DNA of 64,000 nucleotides from Nissolia schottii (lineage: Eukaryota; Streptophyta; Magnoliopsida; Fabales; Fabaceae): assembly GCA_003254905.1 (NCBI GenBank), contig QANU01034901.1:370065-434064 (forward strand). The letters run 5' to 3'. The position numbers and the translations under genes are program-made. Below the pieces are notes generated by a model, which was not told the origin of the DNA, searched no databases, and saw only the letters and a program-made list of their open reading frames with translations. Of this stretch, positions 34,247 to 45,939 are shown one piece after another (positions within the stretch are counted from its first letter, which is position 1; each line of letters opens with the position of its first letter).

Positions 34247-35860
34247 TCATCTCCACGCACAAGAGGCAATAAGAACTTGATTCATCCAACCAAGATACAG
34301 TGCACCATCTTTCTCTTCTAGAGTGTAATATCCCCGGTAGGTATCCAGAAGGCTCTTGATTGAAGAGTTAATAAAGGAGCTCAATGGATAAGGTGCAAAT
34401 CCAGCCTTGGTGAAACGCATCCTCCACTTGTTCAGAAGCTCGTGCCGTTCCACTCTTTCTGCCCCTTCACATGCTACCAAATTGACAACTTCTCGAGCCA
34501 GGCAGTGCTGCTCAACATTGATCCGCTCTTTGTTTTCCCTTGGCAGAACGGCATCAATCGATTCAAAGACAGCTGAGTAGTAGTTCATTGTCTCCACAAA
34601 ACGTGGCAAGAATGGTGCATTATTGGTACTGAATTCTTGCTCAACCAGAGTCACTACCTTAGGACAGAGGTGCTTCGCCAATCTCAACAACCGGTCACGA
34701 GGATTCTGACGGTTCACACTTTCATCTGGCACATGGTGCAGCATGATTGCAAAGTTCACTGCCACAGCTTCATGAGGTCGAAGTTCAAGGTCTTCAAGTT
34801 GCACCTCAGAAGCAGAAACTCTGACATCATGGAACTCAAAAGGTACATTACATGACTGCGCAAGTGATGATAGCCTTTTCCCCACAATCTCGAGCCCCCC
34901 TCCCCGGGCATAGGCCGAAGTGGAGTCATCAACGCCTGTTATTCTGATACTAGGGGGTCCTCCGGGCCGGCGAGCAAGAGCCTGGATTAGGCTTACCCAC
35001 TGAGTTCCCTGGCTGATCTGAAAATCAATTATGTGTACTTGAGTTTCATCCTTCATAGCTTCAGCAATCGCTCCATTTGCTGACATATACCCAAACTTGA
35101 AGTATGGGCATATTTCATAAAGTACATGCATGTATGAAAGGAGTTCATTACCAGTAGGCTCATTACATCTTAAGGCCTTGTATATTGTGCTCCCTGAAGA
35201 GGCCATCCTTGCAACAAGAGCCTCCAACATGTACGCTCCCAATCGTTGGATTGGGTCGCCCGAAATGGACACCATTTTGCGCAACTCTGACATCAGCCAC
35301 TCAGTAGTCTCCATATCATTCGCTGCCATTGCTTTTGCACAAGTGTAAAGCATCTCTTTCAAATCGCCTCTAGATATGATCTCCATCATTTTCTTCCACT
35401 TCTCTGCCTCTAACAAAAGTGAATCAGATTCTTCTGGAATCGAAGTATCATATATATCTAGTATATCAGCATCAGGTCCCAGCATGGCAGTTTCAAGCTC
35501 TCTTATCTTATGCCTCACTCTCATGTCATCGAGGTCATGTGTCAAGCAAGAATCATTCTCTGGTGACAACACATATGATTTTGGCTCTAGCTTTGACACT
35601 GGGCTATTGTTGAGTGAGAAACTGACAGCAGGTGGAGAATTTTGGCGAGGGAAACTGTTGCTTGTTGAAGCAGATTCAAGGGTGCAATATGGTTCTAAAA
35701 TCTGGACTGAAGGGTAGGTTGCTTGGCTGCTGTTATCAGAGGAAGAGTAATTATCTAGGTTCTCACTTGGTGGCAAGAAATCTGACTCCAGATTTTGCTC
35801 AGGCTCAATGTAGAACCTGCCAGAGCCATAGGAAATTTCATGTTTCTGAGACGTTTGCAT
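34247..35860 (-). CDS. GRAS transcription regulator of the PAT1 branch, 537 aa
   Basis: A single coding exon. Translation is taken from MQTSQKHEISYGSGRFY, the start conserved in the PAT1/SCL13/SCL21 group. The open frame reaches 34 codons further upstream without family similarity. Residues 1-160 are variable and Ser-rich, with RHKIRELETAMLGPD at 116-130. The GRAS domain covers 166-537: leucine repeat I from DLKEMLYTCAKAM, VHIID at 275-279 within QVHIIDFQISQGTQW, leucine repeat II, the PFYRE-equivalent region (HVPDES ... LVEQE ... FVETMNYYSAVFESIDA), and a SAW region ending CAWR. Length matches the family. PAT1-type proteins act in phytochrome A and stress signalling as nuclear or cytoplasmic co-regulators. 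I cannot decide between PAT1, SCL5 and SCL21. The gene appears intact. Confidence 0.93.
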   Translation of the reverse strand: MQTSQKHEISYGSGRFYIEPEQNLESDFLPPSENLDNYSSSDNSSQATYPSVQILEPYCTLESASTSNSFPRQNSPPAVSFSLNNSPVSKLEPKSYVLSPENDSCLTHDLDDMRVRHKIRELETAMLGPDADILDIYDTSIPEESDSLLLEAEKWKKMMEIISRGDLKEMLYTCAKAMAANDMETTEWLMSELRKMVSISGDPIQRLGAYMLEALVARMASSGSTIYKALRCNEPTGNELLSYMHVLYEICPYFKFGYMSANGAIAEAMKDETQVHIIDFQISQGTQWVSLIQALARRPGGPPSIRITGVDDSTSAYARGGGLEIVGKRLSSLAQSCNVPFEFHDVRVSASEVQLEDLELRPHEAVAVNFAIMLHHVPDESVNRQNPRDRLLRLAKHLCPKVVTLVEQEFSTNNAPFLPRFVETMNYYSAVFESIDAVLPRENKERINVEQHCLAREVVNLVACEGAERVERHELLNKWRMRFTKAGFAPYPLSSFINSSIKSLLDTYRGYYTLEEKDGALYLGWMNQVLIASCAWR

Positions 35861-36028
35861 TGAAAAGTAACCAGTTCTCTCAATATACTCAAGTAGAACC
35901 AAATGGCTTTCTGACACAAAAACCCCTCCAAAATTTTCTGGTAGCCTTGTTTGTGGGAACAATATATGTTAGTAACTTCAGTTCAATTTCTGCTTGGTGA
36001 TAGCAGGATACTTAAAATCTGAGTAATT

Positions 36029-37372
36029 CTGCATAAGCATAAAAAGCAATTAGAACAAATCATTCAACTAGCAAGGTAGCAAGAGCTAAAACCATAGAAA
36101 ACTAATACGTCATCTATTGATATGGAAGTAAGAAAAATAAGATGCTATTTTGATGTTTGCCTAAATCTGTTTTTCCTTGAGGTCAGGTGTTAAGGTGTGT
36201 GGAATTCATTAATCGCATAAAAGTTAGAAACTAGCAATAACCAAATTTGACTTTTGCTTTTAAAGGGCTAAACGGGCATTTTAAAAACAGAAGAGCAACC
36301 TACTTCACAACATAATCAATATTTTCCAGACTTATAATAAGCTATACCAAACAACAGTACACCAAACAATGTCTAATTTTCGTAATCGATATAATGTGCA
36401 AAACATAGAAGTTTGCAACCTCCACTCTTGTACTCCCTCTGTTGTTCTGTTTTAACTATCCAAAACTAAACACTACACATACCAAGATAAACAATAAAAC
36501 ATCTTGATAAACAAATTGACAAAATTATCCCTACATAAAAAATCTATTTCCAATACAATTATTACTCTCTTCACATCCACATACTAATAGATGTTTCACT
36601 ACAACTAGGGGTATGGATGGAAAAAGAAGTAATTGCCTTTATGGACAAATATTTCGAAACCTTAAAAAGTAAAAAATGGACAGTTAAAACGGAACGGTGG
36701 AAGTATTATTTTACCACTTTATTTGAATATTTTAAATATGTTAGCAGGCCCTTTGATTACTCAAGGCACTGAAGGCAGTACCAGTCAGTCTCTGCATCCG
36801 AGCTTTTGAAATTTGACCCAAACAAGAAAGCAAACGTGAACAGATTAAGTAATTCAGAAATGGTTCCAACAGCTATACGTGATATTAATTACTCAGAAGG
36901 GGGCATGCAAAAGGATTAGCTAAGCCGCAAAACACCAGACAGGGCATAAGGAAGATCGAATAAGTTTTCTAGCTTCAACTCAATTCTGGAAACACACCAC
37001 AAACCCTAAACCTCCTCTTCCGTTGGTTAGGAAACACTAAAATATTATGCATTCAAATCTACAATCATTCAAGCACGTGCAGAGCCAAGGTGAGGAAAAT
37101 CAATAAACATAAACACGAAAGGGGAGAAAAATCACTCATCACAGTTAAATGTGCCATTTATAATCAATTCTCAACAGATAAGCCTTTTTCACCAAATTCA
37201 ATCAAAGCAACCAAACAAAAATCAAAGTATTTTCTTGCTCTCTGACAGCTGAAACAAGATGCAGCACAACCATAGACAAGTGATGATTAAAAACCACTTT
37301 CCTAGCACAAATAAGGGAAACAGGGGCTAGCAAGTTCAATAATTTCAGAGAGTCTCTCTCTCTCTCTCTCAC
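36029..37372 (-). other. 5'UTR intron of the GRAS gene
   Basis: On the minus strand a leader exon ends CAAG at 37373 and is followed by GTGAGAGAGAG (donor, 37372 downward). A polypyrimidine-poor but acceptable acceptor, tatgcag, ends at 36029. An intron just before a single coding exon is usual for PAT1-group GRAS genes. The (CT)n run at 37352-37370 is the start of the intron. The intron also carries a Stowaway MITE. Confidence 0.6.
36431..36705. mobile_element. Stowaway-type MITE in the GRAS leader intron
   Basis: The ends are inverted: ctccctctgtt.ttctgttttaact (from 36433) against agttaaaacggaacggtggaag (to 36703). TA dinucleotides flank both ends (36431-36432, 36704-36705), the Tc1/mariner target duplication. 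About 271 bp, no ORF. Confidence 0.8.
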
Positions 37373-37500
37373 CTTGAGAATGAAAGGGAGAATAACGTTC
37401 TGATTTGAAGCTAGATGGCAAAAGAAGCGGTGGCGAGTTCAGTCGGTGGTGGTTGAAGCTCAAAAGCTAAAGAATTTGGAGGCGCACATGTGCTATCGAG
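37373..37500 (-). promoter_or_regulatory. GRAS leader exon and promoter start
   Basis: Sequence upstream of the inferred donor. Its GC content is higher than its surroundings. The transcription start cannot be fixed from sequence. Confidence 0.4.
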
Positions 37501-39575
37501 TAGTGGGGGTTTTTAGGAGCATGGGGATTGGAAGGTTACACGATTACACATGGCAATTGAAGCGAGGGAGTTGTTGTTGTGGGGGGTGCTTAGTCCCTTC
37601 CGAAGTCCTTTTTCTCTGAAGTCTTTCGAGTCACATTTTCCGCTATTTTATATGGACGCCATCGAGGAAAGTCTCCTTCCTTATGCCAAATTACTTATCT
37701 CGCCCCGCTCTCTCCTCCGAAGATTCCTATTAAACAGCTAGAAAATGGTCTTTTAAAACAAACAACACGGATGAAGCATATAGGGATTTTTTTTTTTTTT
37801 TTTATGTATTACTTTGTAATAGTAACATATTACCGAATTATATAGAATTTTTTTTAAATGAGACTATTTCGATAATATGTTCTTATGACAGGGATAATAC
37901 AGTAAAAAAACTCAAGTATATATCCTTCACTGACAAGTTAAATATTACATTTTAAGTATAAAAAATGTCATTTGAACTTATAGCTCGGCACTAACATTTC
38001 ACTTGAATTATATAGATTGTGTTATTTTATTTTATCTTTTTATACTCGTTTTGTTGATTTTAATTTTTCTTAATTTATTAATTTTGGACATGGTGACTAA
38101 GTAATTTTATGGTTAAAAGACTTGTTAGATTCCACGTAAAACCTCAATTTAGGTAAAACCTTATTGAAAATGTTTTCAAACGCTAAAACTTGTGGTTGTT
38201 ACAAACTCGTTTAATAACATAAAAATCTGTAACTTTTCGTCTTTGTGGTATAAAACTGGTTAGATTTTTGGGTAAACCTTTATGTAAAAAATATTTTTAA
38301 ACACTAAAAATTGTATAAAAAACATTTTTTACTTGTAGTTTTTACGTTTTCATTTCTTTCATCACTTTAATATTGTTTTTCTCACATTTTTGATTTATTG
38401 TTGCACTCATCATCTCTAATTTTTGGTGGTCGATTACCTTCTACTTATTGGTGCTCTTGAAATCACATTTGCAAGTTATAAGTGTGTTCATTACTATTTA
38501 ATGCCAACCACGTGTATCTCCAACTCACTCCTTATATTGTTAATTTGTGCACTCTATTGTTTCATGTCAATGTAAATTATGTACTTTGTCAATCAATACT
38601 CATTATTTAGTATCTAATGTTAAAACTTTCAATGGTTGGTTCAGTAGAAAACGATAATTTCAGAAGCATAAAACAAGGGTAGAAAACGATACGTTTGAGT
38701 CATTGCTAATTAGTAAATATTTTATTTTATTATAAATCTTTTGATACCAAAATAAATATATTTATTTTCATAAGAATGGAAAAAAAATTAATTAAAATGG
38801 GTTTTATTATTGTTAAGTTTAAATTAGTGAGAAACTTAAGATCAGAATGAATTTAAATTAATAGACTAAGTAAAAAATTTGTTCCAAAAATTTTAGACGA
38901 TGAATTTATAAGTTTTTTTAAATATATATTTTTTACTTAATCTAAATTTTACCCATGTAAAACTTTAACATTGAAACATGGCACTTATATTACATTTTAA
39001 TATGAACATTTTCAAATGTATGCAATGATGGTGATAATTTTATTAATTCTTTAATCAAAGAAAGTTATTCTGTCTTTTAGGATAACCAATAGGTACGTCA
39101 CCAAAGCAAAACACCTATCAGGTTATTCTAGAAATTTGACATCTAGAAATTTGCATGTTATGTCAAAATTATTTTAAAATTTAATTTCTATTTTAATGAA
39201 TTTTAAACATGATAATTAATTTTTAGATTAATTTCATTCTCATCTTATGTAATTAATTCTAAACATTATAATTGATTTATAATTTAAATCAATTCAATTT
39301 AAATTATTTAAAATTAAATTGTTTCTCATTTCATTTGATTCTAAACGCACTTAAATTAATAAATACTTTTGTGGGTTTATCTAATTAACTTAATTAGCTT
39401 GGAAATTAAGAATTCAATCGATGTGCTATAACCACAACATCTTATAAAGATGTGCTGAATGCAATAATTCAGTTGGCACTTGTATACAGAGTGCTTTTAA
39501 TATTTATAATTTATAAAGTCGTGATTTATTTTAATGAACGGGTAATTTTTGTTTTATTCAAATTGCGAGTTAGAA
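37501..39575. other. AT-rich intergenic, no gene seen
   Basis: Long AT-rich stretch with poly-T runs (for example 37780-37802). A 63-codon frame at 37550-37741 has no motif. No transposon ends were recognised. Confidence 0.5.
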
Positions 39576-39584
39576 TTAAAATTA

Positions 39585-40411
39585 GGGTTAATTATGTTTT
39601 TGGTCCCTGTAAAATTTGAAAGTTTGATTTTAGTTCATGTATAAAAGTTTTAGTCCCTGCAAAATTATAAAATTAGGTTTTAGCCCCTGGGGTGGGGTGA
39701 GGGTTGACTAGGCTGACATGGCGCGCCACGTGGGATGTCACGTGGCATAACCCAAAACTCAACTCAAACCCATGCCCGAATCCAATTCTGACCCAACCCA
39801 TTTTTATTTTATTAAAAAAAAAAAAACCTCCCTCACCNNNNNNNNNNNNNNNNNNNNNNNNNNNNNNNNNNNNNNNNNNNNNNNNNNNNNNNNNNNNNNN
39901 NNNNNNNNNNNNNNNNNNNNNNNNNNNNNNNNNNNNNNNNNNNNNNNNNNNNNNNNNNNNNNNNNNNNNNNNNNNNNNNNNNNNNNNNNNNNNNNNNNNN
40001 NNNNNNNNNNNNNNNNNNNNNNNNNNNNNNNNNNNNNNNNNNNNNNNNNNNNNNNNNNNNNNNNNNNNNNNNNNNNNNNNNNNNNNNNNNNNNNNNNNNN
40101 NNNNNNNNNNNNNNNNNNNNNNNNNNNNNNNNNNNNNNNNNNNNNNNNNNNNNNNNNNNNNNNNNNNNNNNTTTTAAATAAAAACGAGTCGGGTCAGAAT
40201 TGGGTCCGGGCATGGGTCTGGGTTGAGTTTTGGGTTATGTCACGTGGCATCCCACGTGGCGCGCCACATCAATGCCATGTCAACCCAGTCAACCCTCACC
40301 CCACCCTAGGGACTAAAACCTAATTTTACAATTTTGCAGGGACTAAAACTTTTATGCAGAGACTAAAATCAAATTTTCAAATTTTACAAGGACCAAAAAC
40401 ATAATTAACTC
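39585..40411. mobile_element. Foldback / Mutator-like element with arms over 200 bp
   Basis: The left arm (39585-39817) and right arm (40172-40411) are inverted copies that share gttaattatgtttttggtcc, ttttagtccctgcaaaatt, aggttttag.ccc, ggcgcgccacgtgg and gtcacgtggca. The flanks ttaaaatta (39576-39584) and taaaaatta (40412-40420) make a 9-bp target duplication with one mismatch, which favours the Mutator superfamily. The middle is an N gap, so the content is unknown. Confidence 0.8.
39838..40171. other. Assembly gap (334 N)
   Basis: A run of n between the two arms of the inverted-repeat element. The assembly probably failed at the hairpin. Confidence 0.98.
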
Positions 40412-40420
40412 TAAAAATTA

Positions 40421-41434
40421 TATTGAAATATAATTTAATTTAAGTCTTATCAAATATATAAAAACGAAGTAAAATTTTATTTGTGCCACTTAAATCAAGA
40501 TTTCGAGCGCAAAAGTTGAAATATATTCCTAAGCATAGTTATTCATATGATTTAAGGTGTGAAAAATTAAATCTAATCACAATGCTGGCTGAGGAGTAAA
40601 GTGAGGGAGAGTGAGCATGTCAATGACGTCAGAGAGAAGACGCGTCGTGGAATGGAACAGGAGCGGTAAAGTCCGTAATGATGCGTCGGCGGGCGGGTCC
40701 TTCTGTAAAGCCGAAAAAAGGATGCGCTTCCAACGTGTGGGATTGGCCCACACGGTTTCTGATCGTCTCATGTATGTCACCTTCTTTCACTTCTCATTGA
40801 GCAACCCAACAACAACATGCTCACCCTTTAATTCTCGTATTTTTCATCTCTTTTCAATTCAAAAGAATTGCACATCAATGTGCTATAGAGGCTAATTTTG
40901 ATTTACCGACACGTAACTCGATGATGATGGTATAAAACTATTTCATATGATAATATGAAGGTAACCTCTCTACTTCTTTGTAGAGTATTTGCTCCTTCTT
41001 TAGAAATTTATATATTTTTAATAATTTTTAAAATTAAACTCACCAAACTTTCTCATCATTTCATATTTTATACGATTTCGGCAAATTTTTCATTAGTTAA
41101 CTTGTAAGAAGTTGGTGGTGTCTCTTATGTCTGACAGGGATATTTATCCATCCCCACTAAAGTTGTTCATTTTTAACTATATTTAAAACTAAACTAATTA
41201 AACTTTATCATTATTTCATGAATACACCGCATTAGATCTTATGATGATAAAATTTGATGAGTTTAGTTTTAAAAATTATTAAAAACAAACAAATTTAGTG
41301 GAGAACTGTAATACTTTGTGGGGCAGTGGAGAAATTACCCAATATAAAACTAATTAGATGATAATATAAAATTAATTTTTTTATTGATAATACATTAATA
41401 TTAAAATGACACAACTTTACAATGCGATATTACT
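40421..41434. other. Intergenic with a GC-rich island and a MITE-like pair of ends
   Basis: 40600-40780 is distinctly GC-rich (acgcgtcgtgg, gcgtcggcgggcggg) but lacks a recognisable protein. At 41155-41335 short inverted ends (ccactaaagttgtt... and ...aacaaatttagtgg) suggest a ~180-bp MITE. Confidence 0.4.
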
Positions 41435-42200
41435 TTACTACAAGAAAATGCAGATTAGTCACAAAATTTAGCAAGAAAAATTTTCTCACTAATCCTCGCT
41501 AATTAGCGAGGAAATGGCGAGGGATCAACGAATGAAATGTAAATCCGTAGCAAAAAAATTAAAAAAAATAAGGGGCAAAAAGTCTAGCGAGAAATTAGTG
41601 AGGGATTAACAAAGACATTATCCTTCGTAACATATACTTTGTAGCTAAAGTTTTTAGCGAGAAAAAAAATATTTTGCTAATCCCTTGCAAACATTTAAAA
41701 TGCGTACAAGGGGCAATTCATTCGCTAATCTCTTGCCAATTCTCAACATAATTTAGTGAGAGATTGTTCCCTTGCTAAATTCTCAATCCAAACTTAATCG
41801 TTTAATTACTCCTTTTATATCAATGGATAAATCCCTCGTTGATCCCTAACTAAACTTTTAACATTTTATTTTTCTTTTTAGCAAGGGATTGATCCCTCAC
41901 TAATCTCTCGCATACACTTAACGTAATTTAGCAAGAGAATGTGTCCTCGCTAATTTCTCACTAAAATCTCAATCTAAACTAAATCATTCACTCTCGTTCT
42001 AGCGATGACACATTGTTCCCTCGATAAATCACTTGATAAACTTTTAAATTGTCATATATTTTTTTGGCAAGGAATTGTTCCCTCACAATTCCTTCTCAAA
42101 CTCCCAATGTAATTTAGCGAGAAAATGTATCATCGCTAATCTCTTGTTAAACTCTTAATCTAAACTAAATCCGTTACTCCATTTTAGTGAGGGATATAGC
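41435..42200. mobile_element. CACTA-like terminus with subterminal repeats
   Basis: ttactacaagaaaa at 41435 is two bases off the CACTACAAGAAAA end of plant CACTA elements. It is followed by many copies of a subterminal word (ttagcgaggga, ctcgctaat) in both orientations. One pair makes a perfect 20-bp palindrome (41493-41512). No second terminus or transposase is seen, so it is a fragment. Confidence 0.5.
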
Positions 42201-42703
42201 CCTTGTAATACTAGGAAATTATTAGAAACTTAAAAAAAATTGAAATAAAAAATTGTAAGAGAAATTAGGAAATGACACGTGGCAAGACATTAATTATAGA
42301 AATCATTGTCTATATAATATATAGATAATATATATAGATATATAGATAGATATAGAGATTAAAATGATTTAATGTTAAATAAACGGAGAAATGTAACTTA
42401 GAAATTAGATTGAAATTATTAAAAATAAAAAAAATTTAAATAAAAAATTGCAAGAGAATATAGGAAATGACATGTGGCAAGACATTAACTGTAGAAACCT
42501 TTGTTTATATAATATATAGATATAGATATGAATAAAGATTAAAAGGATTTAATGTTAAATAAATGGGGAAAAGTAACTTAGAAATTAATTATAAATTAAA
42601 ATTATTATATATTATAAATAAAAGATAAAATAATAAATTGTAAGAAAACTTAGGAAATGACACGTGGCAAGAAATTAATTACAGAAACCTTCTTTTATAT
42701 ATA

Positions 42704-42739
<36 letters not shown>

Positions 42740-43086
42740 TGTATGTATGTATGTGATTTAATGTTAAATAAACGTGGAAAGGTAAATTAGAAATTAAATA
42801 GAAATTGAAATTATTAGAAATTAAAGATAAAAAATTGAAATAAAAAATAGTAAGAGAACTTAGGAAATGACATCTTGCCTAGCATTAATTGTAGAAACCT
42901 TCGTTTATAATATGTATGTATATATGTAGATAAATAGATAGATAGAGATTAAAAGGATTTAATGTTAAATAAACGTGGAAAGGTAACTTAGAAATTGAAT
43001 ATAAATTAAAATTATTAGAAAATAAAAATAAAAAATTGTAAGAGAATATAGAAAATGACATGGCAAAACATTAATTGTAGGAACCT

Positions 43087-43124
<38 letters not shown>

Positions 43125-43850
43125 TCAAAGGATTTAATGTTGAATAAACTTGAAATGTAAATTAGAAATTAATTAGAAACTACAATAAGTATAAATTATA
43201 AATAAAAGATAAAATAATAAACCGTAAGAAAACTTTTGAAATGACACATGGCAAGACTTTAATTACATAAACATTTGTTTATATATTATATAGATAGATA
43301 GATATGGATATAGATATAGATGAAAAGAATTTAATGTTAAAGAAACGTTGAAAGGTAAATTAGAAATTGAAATTATTATAAGTTAAAAATAAAAAATTGA
43401 AACAAAAAATGTAATAGAACTTAAGAAATGACACATGGTCAGACATTAATTGAAGAAACCTTTAATTTGTCTATATAATATATATAGATAAATATAGACA
43501 TAGATAGAGATTAAAATAATTTAATGTTAAATAAACATATAAATGTAACTTAAAAATTAAATAGAAATTGAAATTATTAAAAATTAAAATAAATTTTTTT
43601 GAAAGAATATAGAAAATGACATGTGGTAAAACATTAATTACAGAAACCTTCATATTTATATTTATATAAATTAAAAGGATTAATAAACGTGGAAAGGTAA
43701 ATTAAAATTTAATTAAAAATTAAAATTATTATAAATTATAAATATAAACTATAAGAAAACTATGTGGTAAGACATGTGCCAAGACATTATACAGAAACTT
43801 CCGTTTATATATTATATAAATAGATATAGATTTCATGAAACCAAAACATA
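42200..43850. repeat. ~190-bp satellite, about 9 tandem copies
   Basis: Each unit contains aggaaatgacacgtggcaag, cattaat.acagaaacctt, a TA/TAGA/GTAT microsatellite, then gatttaatgttaaataaacg and aaattgaaattatta. The gaaatgaca word starts near 42269, 42464, 42655, 42863, 43051, 43239, 43424 and 43611, with a broken copy at 43766. Spacing is therefore 185-208 bp. The units have diverged from each other. Confidence 0.92.
42700..42751. repeat. (TA)n / (GTAT)n microsatellite
   Basis: A TA run followed by a GTAT run, located at the microsatellite position of the third satellite unit. Confidence 0.9.
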
Positions 43851-45939
43851 TCAACGTTTGACTTAATTGGACCATTTGTTTTTATAATGACTGCTATTTG
43901 ATGGACTAACAAAATAGTCACAATCAAGGCATTAATTGACGGATTATATACGTTAACTATATATGCCTACCATCGTTTAAAGTACATTTTACAAAGTCTA
44001 GGTTTGTAAAAAAAAAATAAAAGAAGAAGAAGAAATCTTACCAAGTCTAAAATCAGTATTTTCCTAATGGCAGGACAAGATTTTTCTTTAAAAGTATTTT
44101 TTATGCATGACTTTATTTAATTTAATTTTGTTAGTTTAAGCCATTCAATTTCAAAGTTGTCTTTTATTCTAAGGTAGAAGTCTAAAAGTATGTATTGTTA
44201 AGGAGAAAGGCGCGGGGGATTGTGTCTCAATGCTACCAAGTAAAAAAGAGGAGACAGACTCTGCAAATAGGTCTTATAAAAGAGAAGCAAAATGATCGTA
44301 TTCACGAGCACATCCGTGTGGCCAACATGTCCTTTAATATACCTTTGATTTTTGAGGTAAGACAGAAACAAGGATAGAAACATACAAGTCAATCTTATAT
44401 ATTTTATTTGTAATTATATCTTATTTAGTTTAATAAAGATAACAGAAAATATACTCCAAACAACTTAAAATACTCTTATTTTATAAATTTAATAAAAAAA
44501 TACATTATTTTATCTCTATGTCCCAACAAAATAGAAGTACATAAAATACACAAATTTTTATATATATCTCATTAAATAAACATGATTTTTATCTCTATGT
44601 CTCAATAAACAAATAACGTGAAAGAGTTGAAAACGCCAGTTTTTGTGAAGAATAATCTGATTGTGGAAGTTTGAGTCAAGCCTCCTCCCTTGTTTCACTT
44701 TTTGTTGTACTCAGCTTATTTTTTCAACACACCAACATGCACGCCATGATTATTTATGTCATAATTTGGGATATTAGAATGACAGGAATTTCTCGTCAGC
44801 AATGCGTCATTCTGTTGCAAAGGTTTCATTTAAGTTTAATTGGAGTCTAAATTTTCCTTCTGATTTTTCCCCTTAAGTCCACTCCTACCTTATGTTGTGA
44901 TAGACATTTTAGGCCCATCACACAAAATTTGGGGTACATGAGTTCCCAACCCGTACTGAAGTCTAAAATTGTGTGGCTCTTCATGTGTTCAAACACCAAG
45001 ATAAGGATTCCTAAATGAAACAATCCATCACAATACAACACTAATAGACATAGAAAATTGTCAGTAAAAGTCAAATTTTGCTGCAAGATTCTCATGGAAA
45101 TATCACATCCTTATTGTCTCGTAAAGCTAAGAAAGGGCGTGCCTTCTTCAAAGTCAGCGTAATTAAAGTCCTAACATTAACTATCTCGAGAAAATTTCAC
45201 ACCAAACCAAAAGATGATGGAGCATAAACCGAAGGATAAGGATTGCAAATCCTGCTGCGGATTTAAAGAGGACAGAGAATTAAGTAACAATGAATGAAGT
45301 CAAGCAAATCTGACATAAGGAGTGACATGTTTATACAGAAGAATAAACCATTCTATAATTTATTTGGAAAGGAACTCGTCTTTGTAATGGATTCGGTATT
45401 GGTGTTTGGTATTCATAACAATGTCATAAGTCCAAGGAATAATTGGCTTCTGACCCAAACTAATACGGACGAAAACAGATGTTGACCCAATACTTTGTAT
45501 TTAAAATTGCAATACGAGTCAATCGGAAAATGATAAAGAAAAGTGCCCCCCCGTCAACTTGTAACAGCTGTTTTATTTTCTTTTCATCAGAAAGTGAAAC
45601 TTTGAAAATTGGTTCGGCCAATGAAACTGAAAATGAAAAGTTAAATTGAAGGGCACTGCACGTCACTAGTCGCCTATCCATAACATTGGACTATAATGGC
45701 ATGCTCATGCTGCTCAATTCTTTCCCATCCTCAGTAAGGAATTCTAGCAGAAAACAACCGACAACTCTCTAATTAAAAATAATTTTCTTAGTTTTTCATT
45801 TAGTTTTAGGCTTTTTTTTAGTTGAATAATTAGGAACATATTGCATATAATTTACATAGGTTTTATCTAGAAATTACATAACTAACCCTCATATGTATAA
45901 ATCATGCACATTAGCATAGATTTAGGGAGTTTTGATGAG
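43851..45939. other. Intergenic, no gene recognised
   Basis: AT-rich. 44440-44630 has a short direct repeat around tatctctatgtc.caa. 44860-45110 has more balanced composition (ttgtgtggctcttcatgtg region) and may belong to an old transposon. No conserved domain was read in six frames. Confidence 0.4.

Noticed and set aside
39704..40323. ORFs of 126-183 codons across the N gap
   Set aside because: They consist mainly of X from the assembly gap; the ends are transposon arms.
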